Source: Phocaeicola_A sp964444735
Lineage (GTDB): Bacteria; Bacteroidota; Bacteroidia; Bacteroidales; Bacteroidaceae
Assembly (NCBI GenBank): GCA_964444735.1
Contig: CAYUIJ010000085.1
Span: 1 to 8,487, forward strand
Direction: 5' to 3'
DNA: 8,487 nt
This document shows, one piece after another, positions 1-6,100 of this stretch; position 1 is the stretch's first letter; every line of letters starts with the position of its first letter. A program made the position numbers and the translations under genes. The notes beneath the pieces are model-generated. The model made no database searches, was not told the DNA's origin, and worked only from the letters and a program-made list of their open reading frames with translations.

Positions 1-1
1 T

Positions 2-2869
2 CACCGCGCCACATCGAACATCCCGTGTGATTACCGCATCATCGAAAACAAGGACGGCAGCAAGACTGTCTGGATAGGCGAGACCGAGCTTCGCCACCGA
101 ATGTCGTGGGCCATCGGTGTCACACTCCATCCGGGCAAGTCCTACATCGAGATCAACGGACGGCTGGTCAATGCGACCGGGAATGACAATTCGATGCTCT
201 ATTGGTCGAACGTTTCTACCCGCGTGGATGAGAACTATCAGATTATATTCCCTCCAAGTACGGAGTTCGTGACTTTCCATTGCAAGAACTGGTTCGCACA
301 CTGGCCCGTTACCCGCGAGCCGTTCAACGGCATTGACGAATATGCGGGCGGTGTCGATGCTTCTTGGTGGAAGAACCATTTTCTGTCCAACTCGATGTTC
401 GTTTATGATCTCAAGGAGGACTTCATCGCGGGGTACGACCACGGGCGTAAGGCCGGCACGATGCTGACGGGCAACCATAACATCGTCAAGGGCGGCAAGT
501 TCTGGCTCTGGGGTCCCAATTCGGAATGGGACACCCGCATTCTGACCGACACTGACGGACACTATTGCGAACTGATGGTAGGCGCCTATTCAGACAATCA
601 GCCCGACTATAGTTGGATAATCCCTTACGAGGTGAAGGAGTTCACCCACTACTGGTATGCGCTGCGTGACATCGGAGGTGTGAAGGCCGGCAACAGGCAG
701 GCGGCCCTGAATCTTGACATGGTGTCTCCGGGCAAGGTGCTGGTCGGGGTCAATGCCACGGAAAAGCTTACGGATATGACCGTCACTCTTACAGCGGGAG
801 ACCGGACGCTTTTCACACGCCGGGCGGATCTCGCGCCCGATGCGCCGGTAGTGGAGACCGTTTCCATTGACAAGACAATCAAGCCTGCAGACCTGCGGAT
901 TTCGCTTTCCGATTCCACGGGAAAGGAAATGCTGGCCTACTCGCCCGTAGAGCATGATCCGGACAAGCCTCTGCCTGAGATTGTAAAGCGTCCTCTGCGG
1001 CCCGGACAGATAGAGAATACCGAGGAGTGCTACCTCGTAGGAATGCGTAATCTCCAATTCCACAACCCGTTTATCGATCCTACGGACTATTTCGAGGAGG
1101 TTCTGCGCCGCGATTCCGGTGACACGCGTGCCAATACGCAGATGGGTATATGGTGGCGTCAGAGGGGCGACTACGACAAGGCTGCAAACTATCTGCGCAC
1201 GGCAATCAGACGGCAGACGAAAGACTACACGCGTCCGAAAGATTGTGAGGCCATGTACAATCTCGGACTGGTACTCAAGGCTCAGGGGAAAACCGAAGCA
1301 GCCATGGACACGCTCTACCGGGCAGTCTGGAACTCCGGCTACAATTCGGCAGGAAATTTCCAGCTGGCACAGCTCTATGTCATGCAGGGCGACATTCCGA
1401 TGGCACTCGACCGGCTTGACGAGGCCGTCACCTACAACGGAAACAATTTCAGTGCGCTGAATCTGAAGGCCACCATCCTGCGTACGCAGGGTGACGCGGC
1501 AGGCGCTTCGGCCTGCGTGAAGCGTGTTCTGGAGGCCGATCCTCTGAATGCCTATGCCACTTATGAACAACAGTTGCTTGGCGAGGACGGCTATTTCAGA
1601 ACACTGATGCGCGATGAGCCCGAATCGTACCTCGAACTGGCTCTTGCTTATCTCCACAACGGGTTTCCTGAGACGGCGGCGGATCTGCTCAGGCAGATAG
1701 ACAGCCGCAAGGCTTATCCCACTGTCAAGATGTGGCTGGGTTATCTGGCCGGAAAAGCCGGTGACAAAGCCGGGGAGATGAAATATTTCACGGAGGCGCT
1801 GTCAATGCCGGCCGGCTATTGCAATCCGTTCCGGCTGGAAACAGTTGCCGTGCTGGAACGGGCTAAGGAGATCTGCCCTCAGAGCTACAAGCCTTACTAC
1901 TATATGGGCAACCTTTACTATAACAAACAGCCTGACCGCGCAATGGCCGAGTGGAGGAAGTGCATTGACAAGGACCCGTCGTTCGCCATGGCCTGGCGCA
2001 ATCTCGGATGGGCGCACTGGCTTCACACGAAAAACTATGATGAGGCGGCGAAATGTTACCGTAAGGCCATTGAACTGGCTCCGGAGGAGGCTCTTTTTCT
2101 TGAGGAGATTGACCAGGTCTACGAAGCTAGCGGGGAAGACGTGCAGGTACGCTATGACCTGCTGAAAAGCCACCACGATGTGAATGTGAAACGTTACTAT
2201 CCGTTGGCGGCGGAGGTCATTACGGGGACATTTGTCGGAGATTACGACTATGTGCTCAAACTGCTGAAAGAATGCTACTTCCCAACGCGTGAAGGGGTTG
2301 CAAACTTTCACGATGTTTATGTTGACGCACTGCTTCTGGCGGGGAAGGAGAAACTCGCTGCCGGACAGGGGAAAGAGGCCATAGGGCTTTTCGAAAGCGC
2401 CTTTGACTATCCCGAAAACCATCAGGTATTCCTCGTTGACAAGCGTACGCCCCGTGATGCCCAGATATATTGGTTTATCGGTAACGCCTACGAGCGGATG
2501 GGCAACCGGTCCAAGGCCATGCAGAACTACAGGAAGGCGGCGGCAGTGAACGTCAAGAATACCGACTACCGGTACTGGCAGGGCCTTGCGCTCGAAAAAC
2601 TGGGCAGGAAAGACGATGCCAACGGCATGTTTGAGGCACTTGTTGAAACAGGCAAGGCCGGCATTGTAGAGGATTATGTGAACTTTTACGGTGCCGAGGG
2701 TACCACCGGCAAGACCGTGGCAACCGTCAACACCAAGGCCTGCTACACGCAGGGACTCGGCCTGCTGGGGCTCGGCAACAATGACGAGGCCCGGAAATGT
2801 TTCGAAAAATCCGTGGAGCTGAAACCCGATAACCTCTGGGCATCGGTAATGCTCAGGGAATTGAAATGA
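2..2869 (+). CDS. DUF5107 domain protein with C-terminal TPR repeats (5' end missing)
   Basis: The reading frame is open from base 2, so the gene enters from the left edge; the ATG at 101 is internal. The visible 955 residues have two parts. Residues about 1-320 match what I recall of DUF5107: an aromatic WSNV segment near residue 68, an IIFPPS segment just after it, and a YSDNQPDYSW block near residues 196-205 followed by an aromatic YWYALRDIGG stretch. From about residue 375 to the end there are roughly ten helical TPR-like repeats, for example NLGLVLKAQGKTEAAMDTLYRA, YYMGNLYYNKQPDRAMAEWRKC, NLGWAHWLHTKNYDEAAKCYRK and GLGNNDEARKCFEKSVELKP. DUF5107 has no established reaction; it is thought to resemble the galactose-mutarotase-like fold, and TPRs usually mediate protein contacts. 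Complete family members are around 1,100 residues, so some 100-200 residues, including any signal peptide, are probably outside the window. Family identity is firm, function unknown. Confidence 0.9.
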   Translation, partial: HRATSNIPCDYRIIENKDGSKTVWIGETELRHRMSWAIGVTLHPGKSYIEINGRLVNATGNDNSMLYWSNVSTRVDENYQIIFPPSTEFVTFHCKNWFAHWPVTREPFNGIDEYAGGVDASWWKNHFLSNSMFVYDLKEDFIAGYDHGRKAGTMLTGNHNIVKGGKFWLWGPNSEWDTRILTDTDGHYCELMVGAYSDNQPDYSWIIPYEVKEFTHYWYALRDIGGVKAGNRQAALNLDMVSPGKVLVGVNATEKLTDMTVTLTAGDRTLFTRRADLAPDAPVVETVSIDKTIKPADLRISLSDSTGKEMLAYSPVEHDPDKPLPEIVKRPLRPGQIENTEECYLVGMRNLQFHNPFIDPTDYFEEVLRRDSGDTRANTQMGIWWRQRGDYDKAANYLRTAIRRQTKDYTRPKDCEAMYNLGLVLKAQGKTEAAMDTLYRAVWNSGYNSAGNFQLAQLYVMQGDIPMALDRLDEAVTYNGNNFSALNLKATILRTQGDAAGASACVKRVLEADPLNAYATYEQQLLGEDGYFRTLMRDEPESYLELALAYLHNGFPETAADLLRQIDSRKAYPTVKMWLGYLAGKAGDKAGEMKYFTEALSMPAGYCNPFRLETVAVLERAKEICPQSYKPYYYMGNLYYNKQPDRAMAEWRKCIDKDPSFAMAWRNLGWAHWLHTKNYDEAAKCYRKAIELAPEEALFLEEIDQVYEASGEDVQVRYDLLKSHHDVNVKRYYPLAAEVITGTFVGDYDYVLKLLKECYFPTREGVANFHDVYVDALLLAGKEKLAAGQGKEAIGLFESAFDYPENHQVFLVDKRTPRDAQIYWFIGNAYERMGNRSKAMQNYRKAAAVNVKNTDYRYWQGLALEKLGRKDDANGMFEALVETGKAGIVEDYVNFYGAEGTTGKTVATVNTKACYTQGLGLLGLGNNDEARKCFEKSVELKPDNLWASVMLRELK

Positions 2870-2893
2870 AAGGGTGATCCGTACCCGCCTTAA

Positions 2894-2965
2894 GTGGATG
2901 CGGCAGAACTTTTCCGGCATTGCCGGTTGCCGCATCCACAGGGGGGGGGAAAAAAAAGATTTTTT
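2894..2965 (+). terminator. Nested hairpin followed by G9, A8 and T6 runs; probable terminator of the DUF5107 gene
   Basis: A perfect 12-base inverted repeat, GTGGATGCGGCA at 2894-2905 and TGCCGCATCCAC at 2928-2939, begins 24 bases after the stop codon. Its 22-base loop contains a second stem, CCGGC (2914-2918) with GCCGG (2922-2926). It is followed by nine G, eight A and then TTTTTT at 2960-2965. The hairpin position suits transcription termination, but the T run lies about 20 bases beyond the stem rather than directly after it, so this is not a textbook intrinsic terminator. It could instead be an mRNA-stabilising 3' structure. Confidence 0.45.
2941..2949. repeat. G9 homopolymer tract
   Basis: Nine consecutive G residues, followed directly by eight A. 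The tract lies between the nested hairpin and the candidate promoter of the sulfatase. Runs of this length can slip during replication. A sequencing error in run length is also possible. Confidence 0.95.
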
Positions 2966-2995
2966 ATGTCGTTCCGATTCGGGAACATAATTTTA
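2965..2995 (+). promoter_or_regulatory. Weak Bacteroides-type promoter candidate for the sulfatase
   Basis: TAATTTTA at 2988-2995 matches the Bacteroides -7 consensus TAnnTTTG in all but the last base. TATG at 2965-2968 is a 3-of-4 match to the -33 element TTTG, at a spacing of 19 bases, which is within the known range. Transcription would begin near 3000 and leave a leader of roughly 90 bases. The region is AT-rich, so chance matches are expected. Confidence 0.28.
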
Positions 2996-3013
2996 CGATG
3001 TGAATAAATAAAC

Positions 3014-3054
3014 CTGTGTTGGTCAGGCCGAACGGGTTCAACTTATCAACACAG
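3014..3054 (+). promoter_or_regulatory. Stem-loop in the sulfatase leader
   Basis: CTGTGTTG at 3014-3021 and CAACACAG at 3047-3054 form a perfect 8-base inverted repeat around a 25-base loop. A small GAAC/GTTC pairing (3030-3033 with 3036-3039) is possible inside the loop. It sits 40 bases before the sulfatase start codon, so any RNA structure would be in the 5' untranslated region. No known riboswitch or protein-binding class is recognised. Confidence 0.3.
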
Positions 3055-3094
3055 ACTGGGAGTTAGAGAGCCCGCATGATATAAACAATTGAAA

Positions 3095-4462
3095 ATGAAT
3101 ATTCAACAAACATTTGTATTTAGTGGCTTTTGGGCTGTTGCCTTGACCGGCACCAGCCAGCAGATCACTGCCCAAAAGCGGCCCAATATGGTTGTCATTC
3201 TCGCTGATGACTGTAGCTGGCATGACATCGGTTGTTATGGATCGGTCAATAACCATACACCGAATATTGACTCACTGGCCGGCACAGGAATGCGCTTCAC
3301 GAACGCATGGAATTCCGTATCAACGAGTGTGCCCACACGTCATTGCCTGTATACGGGAATGTATCCGATCCACAATGGAGGTCATTATAATTTGAGTGCC
3401 ATTCGTGAGGGTGTCGAAACCATGCCTGTACGTCTTTCACGGCTCGGTTACAGGGTCGGTCTTGCCGGAAAATGGCATATACACCCGAAATCCGCCTTTC
3501 CATTCGAACGAGTTCCGGGATTTGCGGCGAATTGTGTGACAAAGGATCCTTCCCACACAATGGATGGGGTAGAGGAGTTTGTTTCCCGGAATTCCGGCGA
3601 ACCGTTTTGTCTGGTGGTAGCCTCGGTGAACCCCCATATGCCATGGACCGGCGGACACCCCGAAAACTATAATCCCGGAGATCTGACTTTGCCGCCCCAT
3701 TTTGTTGACACGCCGGAGACACGTAAGTGCTATGCGTCCTATTTGGCCGAGATAGATCTGCTGGATCAGGAGGTAGGTGATGTGGTACGTGTGCTGAGAG
3801 AACGTAACTTGTTGGAAAACACACTGATAATATTTCTCTCGGAGCAGGGGACTCAGTTCACGGGTGCCAAATGGACCAATTGGAGTGCCGGGGTGCATGC
3901 AGCGATGATAGCCAGCTGGCCTGGACATATCCGGGCAGGGAGTACAACCGATGCCATTGTGCAGTATGAAGACATCCTGCCGACATTTGTGGCATTGGCC
4001 GGAGGAGCTCCGGACAAAGAGATGGACGGACGCAGTATCGTTCCGGTTCTCGAAGAGCGTAGCGGTCATCACCGCGAATACGCCTTTCATCTCCACGACA
4101 ACTATCCGTCGGGTCCTCCTTATCCCATCCGCGCGGTAAGTGACGGTCGCTACCGGCTGATATGGAATCTTGCGCCGGAACGGCGTATGGTGGCCAATAA
4201 TATGGAGAAAGCCGTGTGGCTCAAAGCCTGGAAGGCATCCGATGATCCTCATGCCCGTTTTATTGTGAAGAGATGGTATCACAGGCCGGAATTCGAGCTT
4301 TACGATACAGCGGAAGATCCGTGGGAAATGACCAACCTTGCAGGCAAGGAGGGGTATTTCTCTGTACAGAAGCGTCTTTTCAAGGCATTGAAAAAGTGGA
4401 TGAAGACGCAGCATGATGCAGGAATCGGAGCTGATACGAAAAAGAATCAGCCTATGAAATAA
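3095..4462 (+). CDS. Secreted serine-type S1 family sulfatase
   Basis: Predicted to hydrolyse a sulfate ester or sulfamide on a glycan outside the cytoplasm. Numbering from ATG 3095 gives 455 residues. Metal-site residues D38-D39 lie in ILADDC. The formylglycine signature S78-V-P-T-R82 continues to L-Y-T-G. GKWH at 125-128 and NPHMPW at 179-184 supply conserved Lys and His residues, and K259 lies in GAKW. The ELYDTAEDPWEMTNL segment near 401-415 is typical of the C-terminal sulfatase subdomain. The nucleophile is Ser, so maturation needs an anaerobic maturase, and one is encoded at 7573. The usual late metal motif S-D-N/H-G reads S249-E-Q-G252. A hydrophobic N-terminus ending ITA-QKRP suggests signal peptidase I cleavage after residue 26. 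An in-frame TTG at 3089 would add Met-Lys and give the signal peptide a positive charge; ATG is preferred because TTG starts are rare. The epimerase follows after 35 bases. The subfamily and substrate are not resolved. Confidence 0.93.
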   Translation: MNIQQTFVFSGFWAVALTGTSQQITAQKRPNMVVILADDCSWHDIGCYGSVNNHTPNIDSLAGTGMRFTNAWNSVSTSVPTRHCLYTGMYPIHNGGHYNLSAIREGVETMPVRLSRLGYRVGLAGKWHIHPKSAFPFERVPGFAANCVTKDPSHTMDGVEEFVSRNSGEPFCLVVASVNPHMPWTGGHPENYNPGDLTLPPHFVDTPETRKCYASYLAEIDLLDQEVGDVVRVLRERNLLENTLIIFLSEQGTQFTGAKWTNWSAGVHAAMIASWPGHIRAGSTTDAIVQYEDILPTFVALAGGAPDKEMDGRSIVPVLEERSGHHREYAFHLHDNYPSGPPYPIRAVSDGRYRLIWNLAPERRMVANNMEKAVWLKAWKASDDPHARFIVKRWYHRPEFELYDTAEDPWEMTNLAGKEGYFSVQKRLFKALKKWMKTQHDAGIGADTKKNQPMK

Positions 4463-4465
4463 AAA

Positions 4466-4483
4466 ATATGTCATTTTACATAT
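4466..4483 (+). other. Small AT-rich inverted repeat in the sulfatase-epimerase spacer
   Basis: ATATGT (4466-4471) and ACATAT (4478-4483) pair around a six-base loop, in the 35-base spacer between two co-oriented genes. The stem is weak, with one G-C pair, and has no T run after it, so it should not terminate transcription. It is the only structure seen in the spacer and may be chance. Confidence 0.2.
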
Positions 4484-4497
4484 AATTACAAAAACTT

Positions 4498-5643
4498 ATG
4501 AAACAGATTTGTGGCCGGATTGCGCTTTTTCTGGTCATTTCCCTGACATTGTCTTGTACAGGAAGGCCGGATGTGGAGTGTCGGTCTTTCGGACGTTTGT
4601 CCACGGGTGAAGAAGTCACCTTATATCATTTAACCAGCGGTTCCGGAGCTTATATGGATGTGATTGACTACGGCTGCCGTGTGGTGCGGATCGGTATGCC
4701 TGACCGCAAGGGCGTGATTGCCGATATCGTGCCGGGATACGATAACATCCGCGATTTTGAGACTGGGAGCGAACGTTTTTTCGGAGCTCTGATTGGTCGT
4801 TACGGCAACCGCATCGCCAATGCGTCGTTTCCGCTTGGAAGCGACACCGTGAGGCTGACTGCCAATGAGCATCTGGCCGGATGCCCGGGACACCTGCACG
4901 GTGGTGACAAGGGCTTCGACCGGGTGATGTGGCGGTCCGAGCCGATTGTAGAAAGGAACCGTGCGGGTGTGCGTTTTACGCGTCTCAGCCCGGACGGCGA
5001 AGAGGGATATCCCGGCAACCTTTCCTGCACGGTCACCTACTGGTTCACGAAAGACAACGTCTGGCAGGCCGAATATACGGCCACGACCGACAGGCCTACC
5101 ATTGTGAACCTTTCGAACCACACCTATTTCAATCTCAAGGGTGTGGATGACGGCGGTTATGTGATGGATCATGAAATGCGGGTCGAGGCTGACCGTTATC
5201 TGCCGAACGATGCGCGCTACGTGCCGGCAGGACCGCCGGAACCTGTTGAAGGCACACCTTTCGACCTGCGGGAATTCCACCGCGTGGATTATGCCATTGA
5301 TATTCCCAACGAACATTTGCGCACCATGCAGGGGTATTCGGTCTGCTGGGTCTTGCGTAACCAGACTGGCAAGCTGGCGTATGCGGCGTCATTGTGGGAA
5401 CCCCGGAGCGGGCGTGGAATAGAACTTTGGACTACGGAACCCGGACTGCTGACCTACACCGGACGGCTCTTTTCTCCGAAGGTTGTGGGCAAGGGCGGCC
5501 GGGCTGTGGAAAAATTTGGCGGCATGCTGCTCGAAACGCTCCACTATCCCGATTCGCCGAACCATCCCGAATATCCGTCGGTCGTGCTTCGCCCGGGTGA
5601 GACCTACCATTCAACCACCGAGTTTCGATTTTATGCAAAATAG
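4498..5643 (+). CDS. Exported aldose 1-epimerase (galactose mutarotase family), putative lipoprotein
   Basis: Predicted to interconvert alpha and beta anomers of aldoses. The 381-residue length fits the family. Family motifs in order: GRYGNRIANASFPL at 100-113, HLHGGDKGFD at 132-141 and NLSNHTYFNL at 204-213. These are followed by PFDLR at 254-258 and LLETLHYPDSPNHP at 344-357. By analogy with characterised GalM enzymes, H134 and H208 are the active-site histidines, D256 binds sugar and E346 is the catalytic base. A common Gln after the catalytic Glu-Thr is Leu here. Residues 1-20 form a lipoprotein-type signal ending TLSC, with Cys20 as the lipidation site; Thr at -3 is less usual than Leu, but Bacteroidales lipoboxes are loose. 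The enzyme would therefore act in the periplasm or at the outer membrane. ATG at 4498 lies 35 bases after the sulfatase stop, so an operon is likely. Sugar specificity cannot be read from the sequence, so galM is not assigned. Confidence 0.93.
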   Translation: MKQICGRIALFLVISLTLSCTGRPDVECRSFGRLSTGEEVTLYHLTSGSGAYMDVIDYGCRVVRIGMPDRKGVIADIVPGYDNIRDFETGSERFFGALIGRYGNRIANASFPLGSDTVRLTANEHLAGCPGHLHGGDKGFDRVMWRSEPIVERNRAGVRFTRLSPDGEEGYPGNLSCTVTYWFTKDNVWQAEYTATTDRPTIVNLSNHTYFNLKGVDDGGYVMDHEMRVEADRYLPNDARYVPAGPPEPVEGTPFDLREFHRVDYAIDIPNEHLRTMQGYSVCWVLRNQTGKLAYAASLWEPRSGRGIELWTTEPGLLTYTGRLFSPKVVGKGGRAVEKFGGMLLETLHYPDSPNHPEYPSVVLRPGETYHSTTEFRFYAK

Positions 5644-5700
5644 CAGACTTCCGGACAGGTTTTAGAATCGTTGTATTTTTCATAGTTGCCGCGTACTTCC

Positions 5701-5727
5701 CGGGGAAAGGAAAAAAATGACTCCCCG
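5701..5727 (+). terminator. Weak hairpin after the epimerase gene
   Basis: CGGGGA (5701-5706) and TCCCCG (5722-5727) form a 6-base stem around a purine-rich 15-base loop, 57 bases after the epimerase stop. It is GC-rich and reasonably placed to end the sulfatase-epimerase transcript, but there is no T run after it. Confidence 0.22.
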
Positions 5728-5778
5728 TGCTGTCTGTTTACAGGTTCCATGTCTTAAGCAGGCGTAACTGTTTTTAAT

Positions 5779-5812
5779 AGCGTGAGTCTGGATTAGGAAC
5801 TCAATCCACGCT
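5779..5812 (+). other. Bulged inverted repeat upstream of the second G9 tract
   Basis: AGCGT (5779-5783) pairs with ACGCT (5808-5812), and GGATT (5790-5794) pairs with AATCC (5803-5807). This makes a 10-pair stem interrupted by a six-base bulge on the 5' side. An alternative pairing uses AGCGTG/CACGCT with AGT/ACT inside it. It ends 10 bases before the G9 tract, echoing the hairpin-then-G9 order at 2894-2949. The function is unknown. Confidence 0.3.
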
Positions 5813-5822
5813 CAAAATCATC

Positions 5823-5831
5823 GGGGGGGGG
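5823..5831. repeat. Second G9 homopolymer tract
   Basis: Nine consecutive G residues in the gap upstream of the SGNH hydrolase, followed by the AT-rich segment TAATAAAATTTTG. The same run length occurs at 2941-2949 in the other long spacer. It lies just upstream of a 7-of-8 match to the -7 element, so a change in run length could alter promoter geometry if that match is real. Confidence 0.95.
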
Positions 5832-5878
5832 TAATAAAATTTTGGGCAACCGAATCAGACCCGCCTGAATTATATAAC

Positions 5879-5897
5879 CCCGGTGATTGATTCCGGG
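5879..5897 (+). other. Short GC hairpin in the 5644-6100 gap
   Basis: CCCGG (5879-5883) and CCGGG (5893-5897) can pair around the nine-base loop TGATTGATT. It is short and lacks a T run. It is recorded as one of several small inverted repeats in this gap and has no assigned role. Confidence 0.2.
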
Positions 5898-5992
5898 ATG
5901 CAGGTTGTCTGTCTCTGTCACGGGCGGCCTTTAAAAGCCGAATGCCTCAGACCATGGAGCAAAGGAACAATGCTATAATAAAAGCACCGGGA

Positions 5993-6032
5993 GCAGGCGG
6001 ATAAAGGGTTCTGCCGCCTGCATCAGAGAACC
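5993..6032 (+). promoter_or_regulatory. Possible H-type pseudoknot in the SGNH gene leader
   Basis: Stem 1 is the perfect 8-pair GCAGGCGG (5993-6000) with CCGCCTGC (6014-6021). Stem 2 pairs GGTTCT (6007-6012), inside the loop of stem 1, with AGAACC (6027-6032) just downstream. The loops are six, one and five bases, which is the layout of an H-type pseudoknot. The 3' arm of stem 1 could instead pair through CCGCC (6014-6018) with GGCGG (6033-6037), so two exclusive folds exist. The element ends 68 bases before the ATG at 6101. No known riboswitch class is recognised. Whether it is transcribed, and whether it folds this way, is inference. Confidence 0.3.
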
Positions 6033-6045
6033 GGCGGAGCCCAAT

Positions 6046-6059
6046 GCCAATGAATTGGC
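6046..6059 (+). other. Short palindrome between the pseudoknot candidate and the SGNH start
   Basis: GCCAAT (6046-6051) and ATTGGC (6054-6059) are perfectly complementary with only GA between them. The spacing is too tight for an unstrained RNA loop, but the near-palindrome could be a dimeric protein-binding site on DNA. It lies 41 bases upstream of the SGNH start codon. There is no evidence for a particular regulator. Confidence 0.22.
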
Positions 6060-6100
6060 CGGCTTTGTCTGGATTTTAAATTTTAAATGGAAATAAGATT

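Larger units (their letters stand above)
5644..6100. other. 457-base intergenic region with several inverted repeats and no convincing gene
   Basis: No open frame here has a plausible length or protein character; the best ATG frame (5942-6004) encodes 20 unremarkable residues. No tRNA, CRISPR or insertion sequence was seen. The region holds several short inverted repeats, a G9 tract and a pseudoknot-capable segment, which are listed separately. It probably contains the end of the sulfatase-epimerase transcript and the promoter plus leader of the SGNH gene. No good full promoter was found: AAATTTTG (5837-5844) and TAAATTTT (6077-6084) match TAnnTTTG in 7 of 8 positions but lack a properly spaced -33 element. 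Confidence 0.7.

Noticed and set aside
590..1657. Long open frame on the - strand opposite the DUF5107/TPR gene
   Set aside because: Its translation has no recognisable domain and lies wholly opposite a clear family match; it is a shadow of GC-rich codon structure.
1802..2935. Long open frame on the - strand over the TPR region and the hairpin
   Set aside because: It overlaps the TPR coding sequence and the terminator-like repeat and has no protein motifs.
3089..3094. TTG start giving the sulfatase an extra Met-Lys
   Set aside because: ATG at 3095 is in frame and TTG starts are rare; kept only as an alternative because the Lys would improve the signal peptide.
3437..4474. Long open frame on the - strand opposite the sulfatase
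   Set aside because: No motif or signal; the + strand encodes an intact sulfatase with catalytic residues.
5974..5979. TATAAT, resembling an E. coli -10 element
   Set aside because: Bacteroidales primary sigma factors use a different -7 element (TAnnTTTG), and no matching upstream element was seen.
5942..6004. Twenty-residue ATG frame in the 5644-6100 gap
   Set aside because: Too short, no typical protein character, and overlaps the first arm of the pseudoknot candidate.
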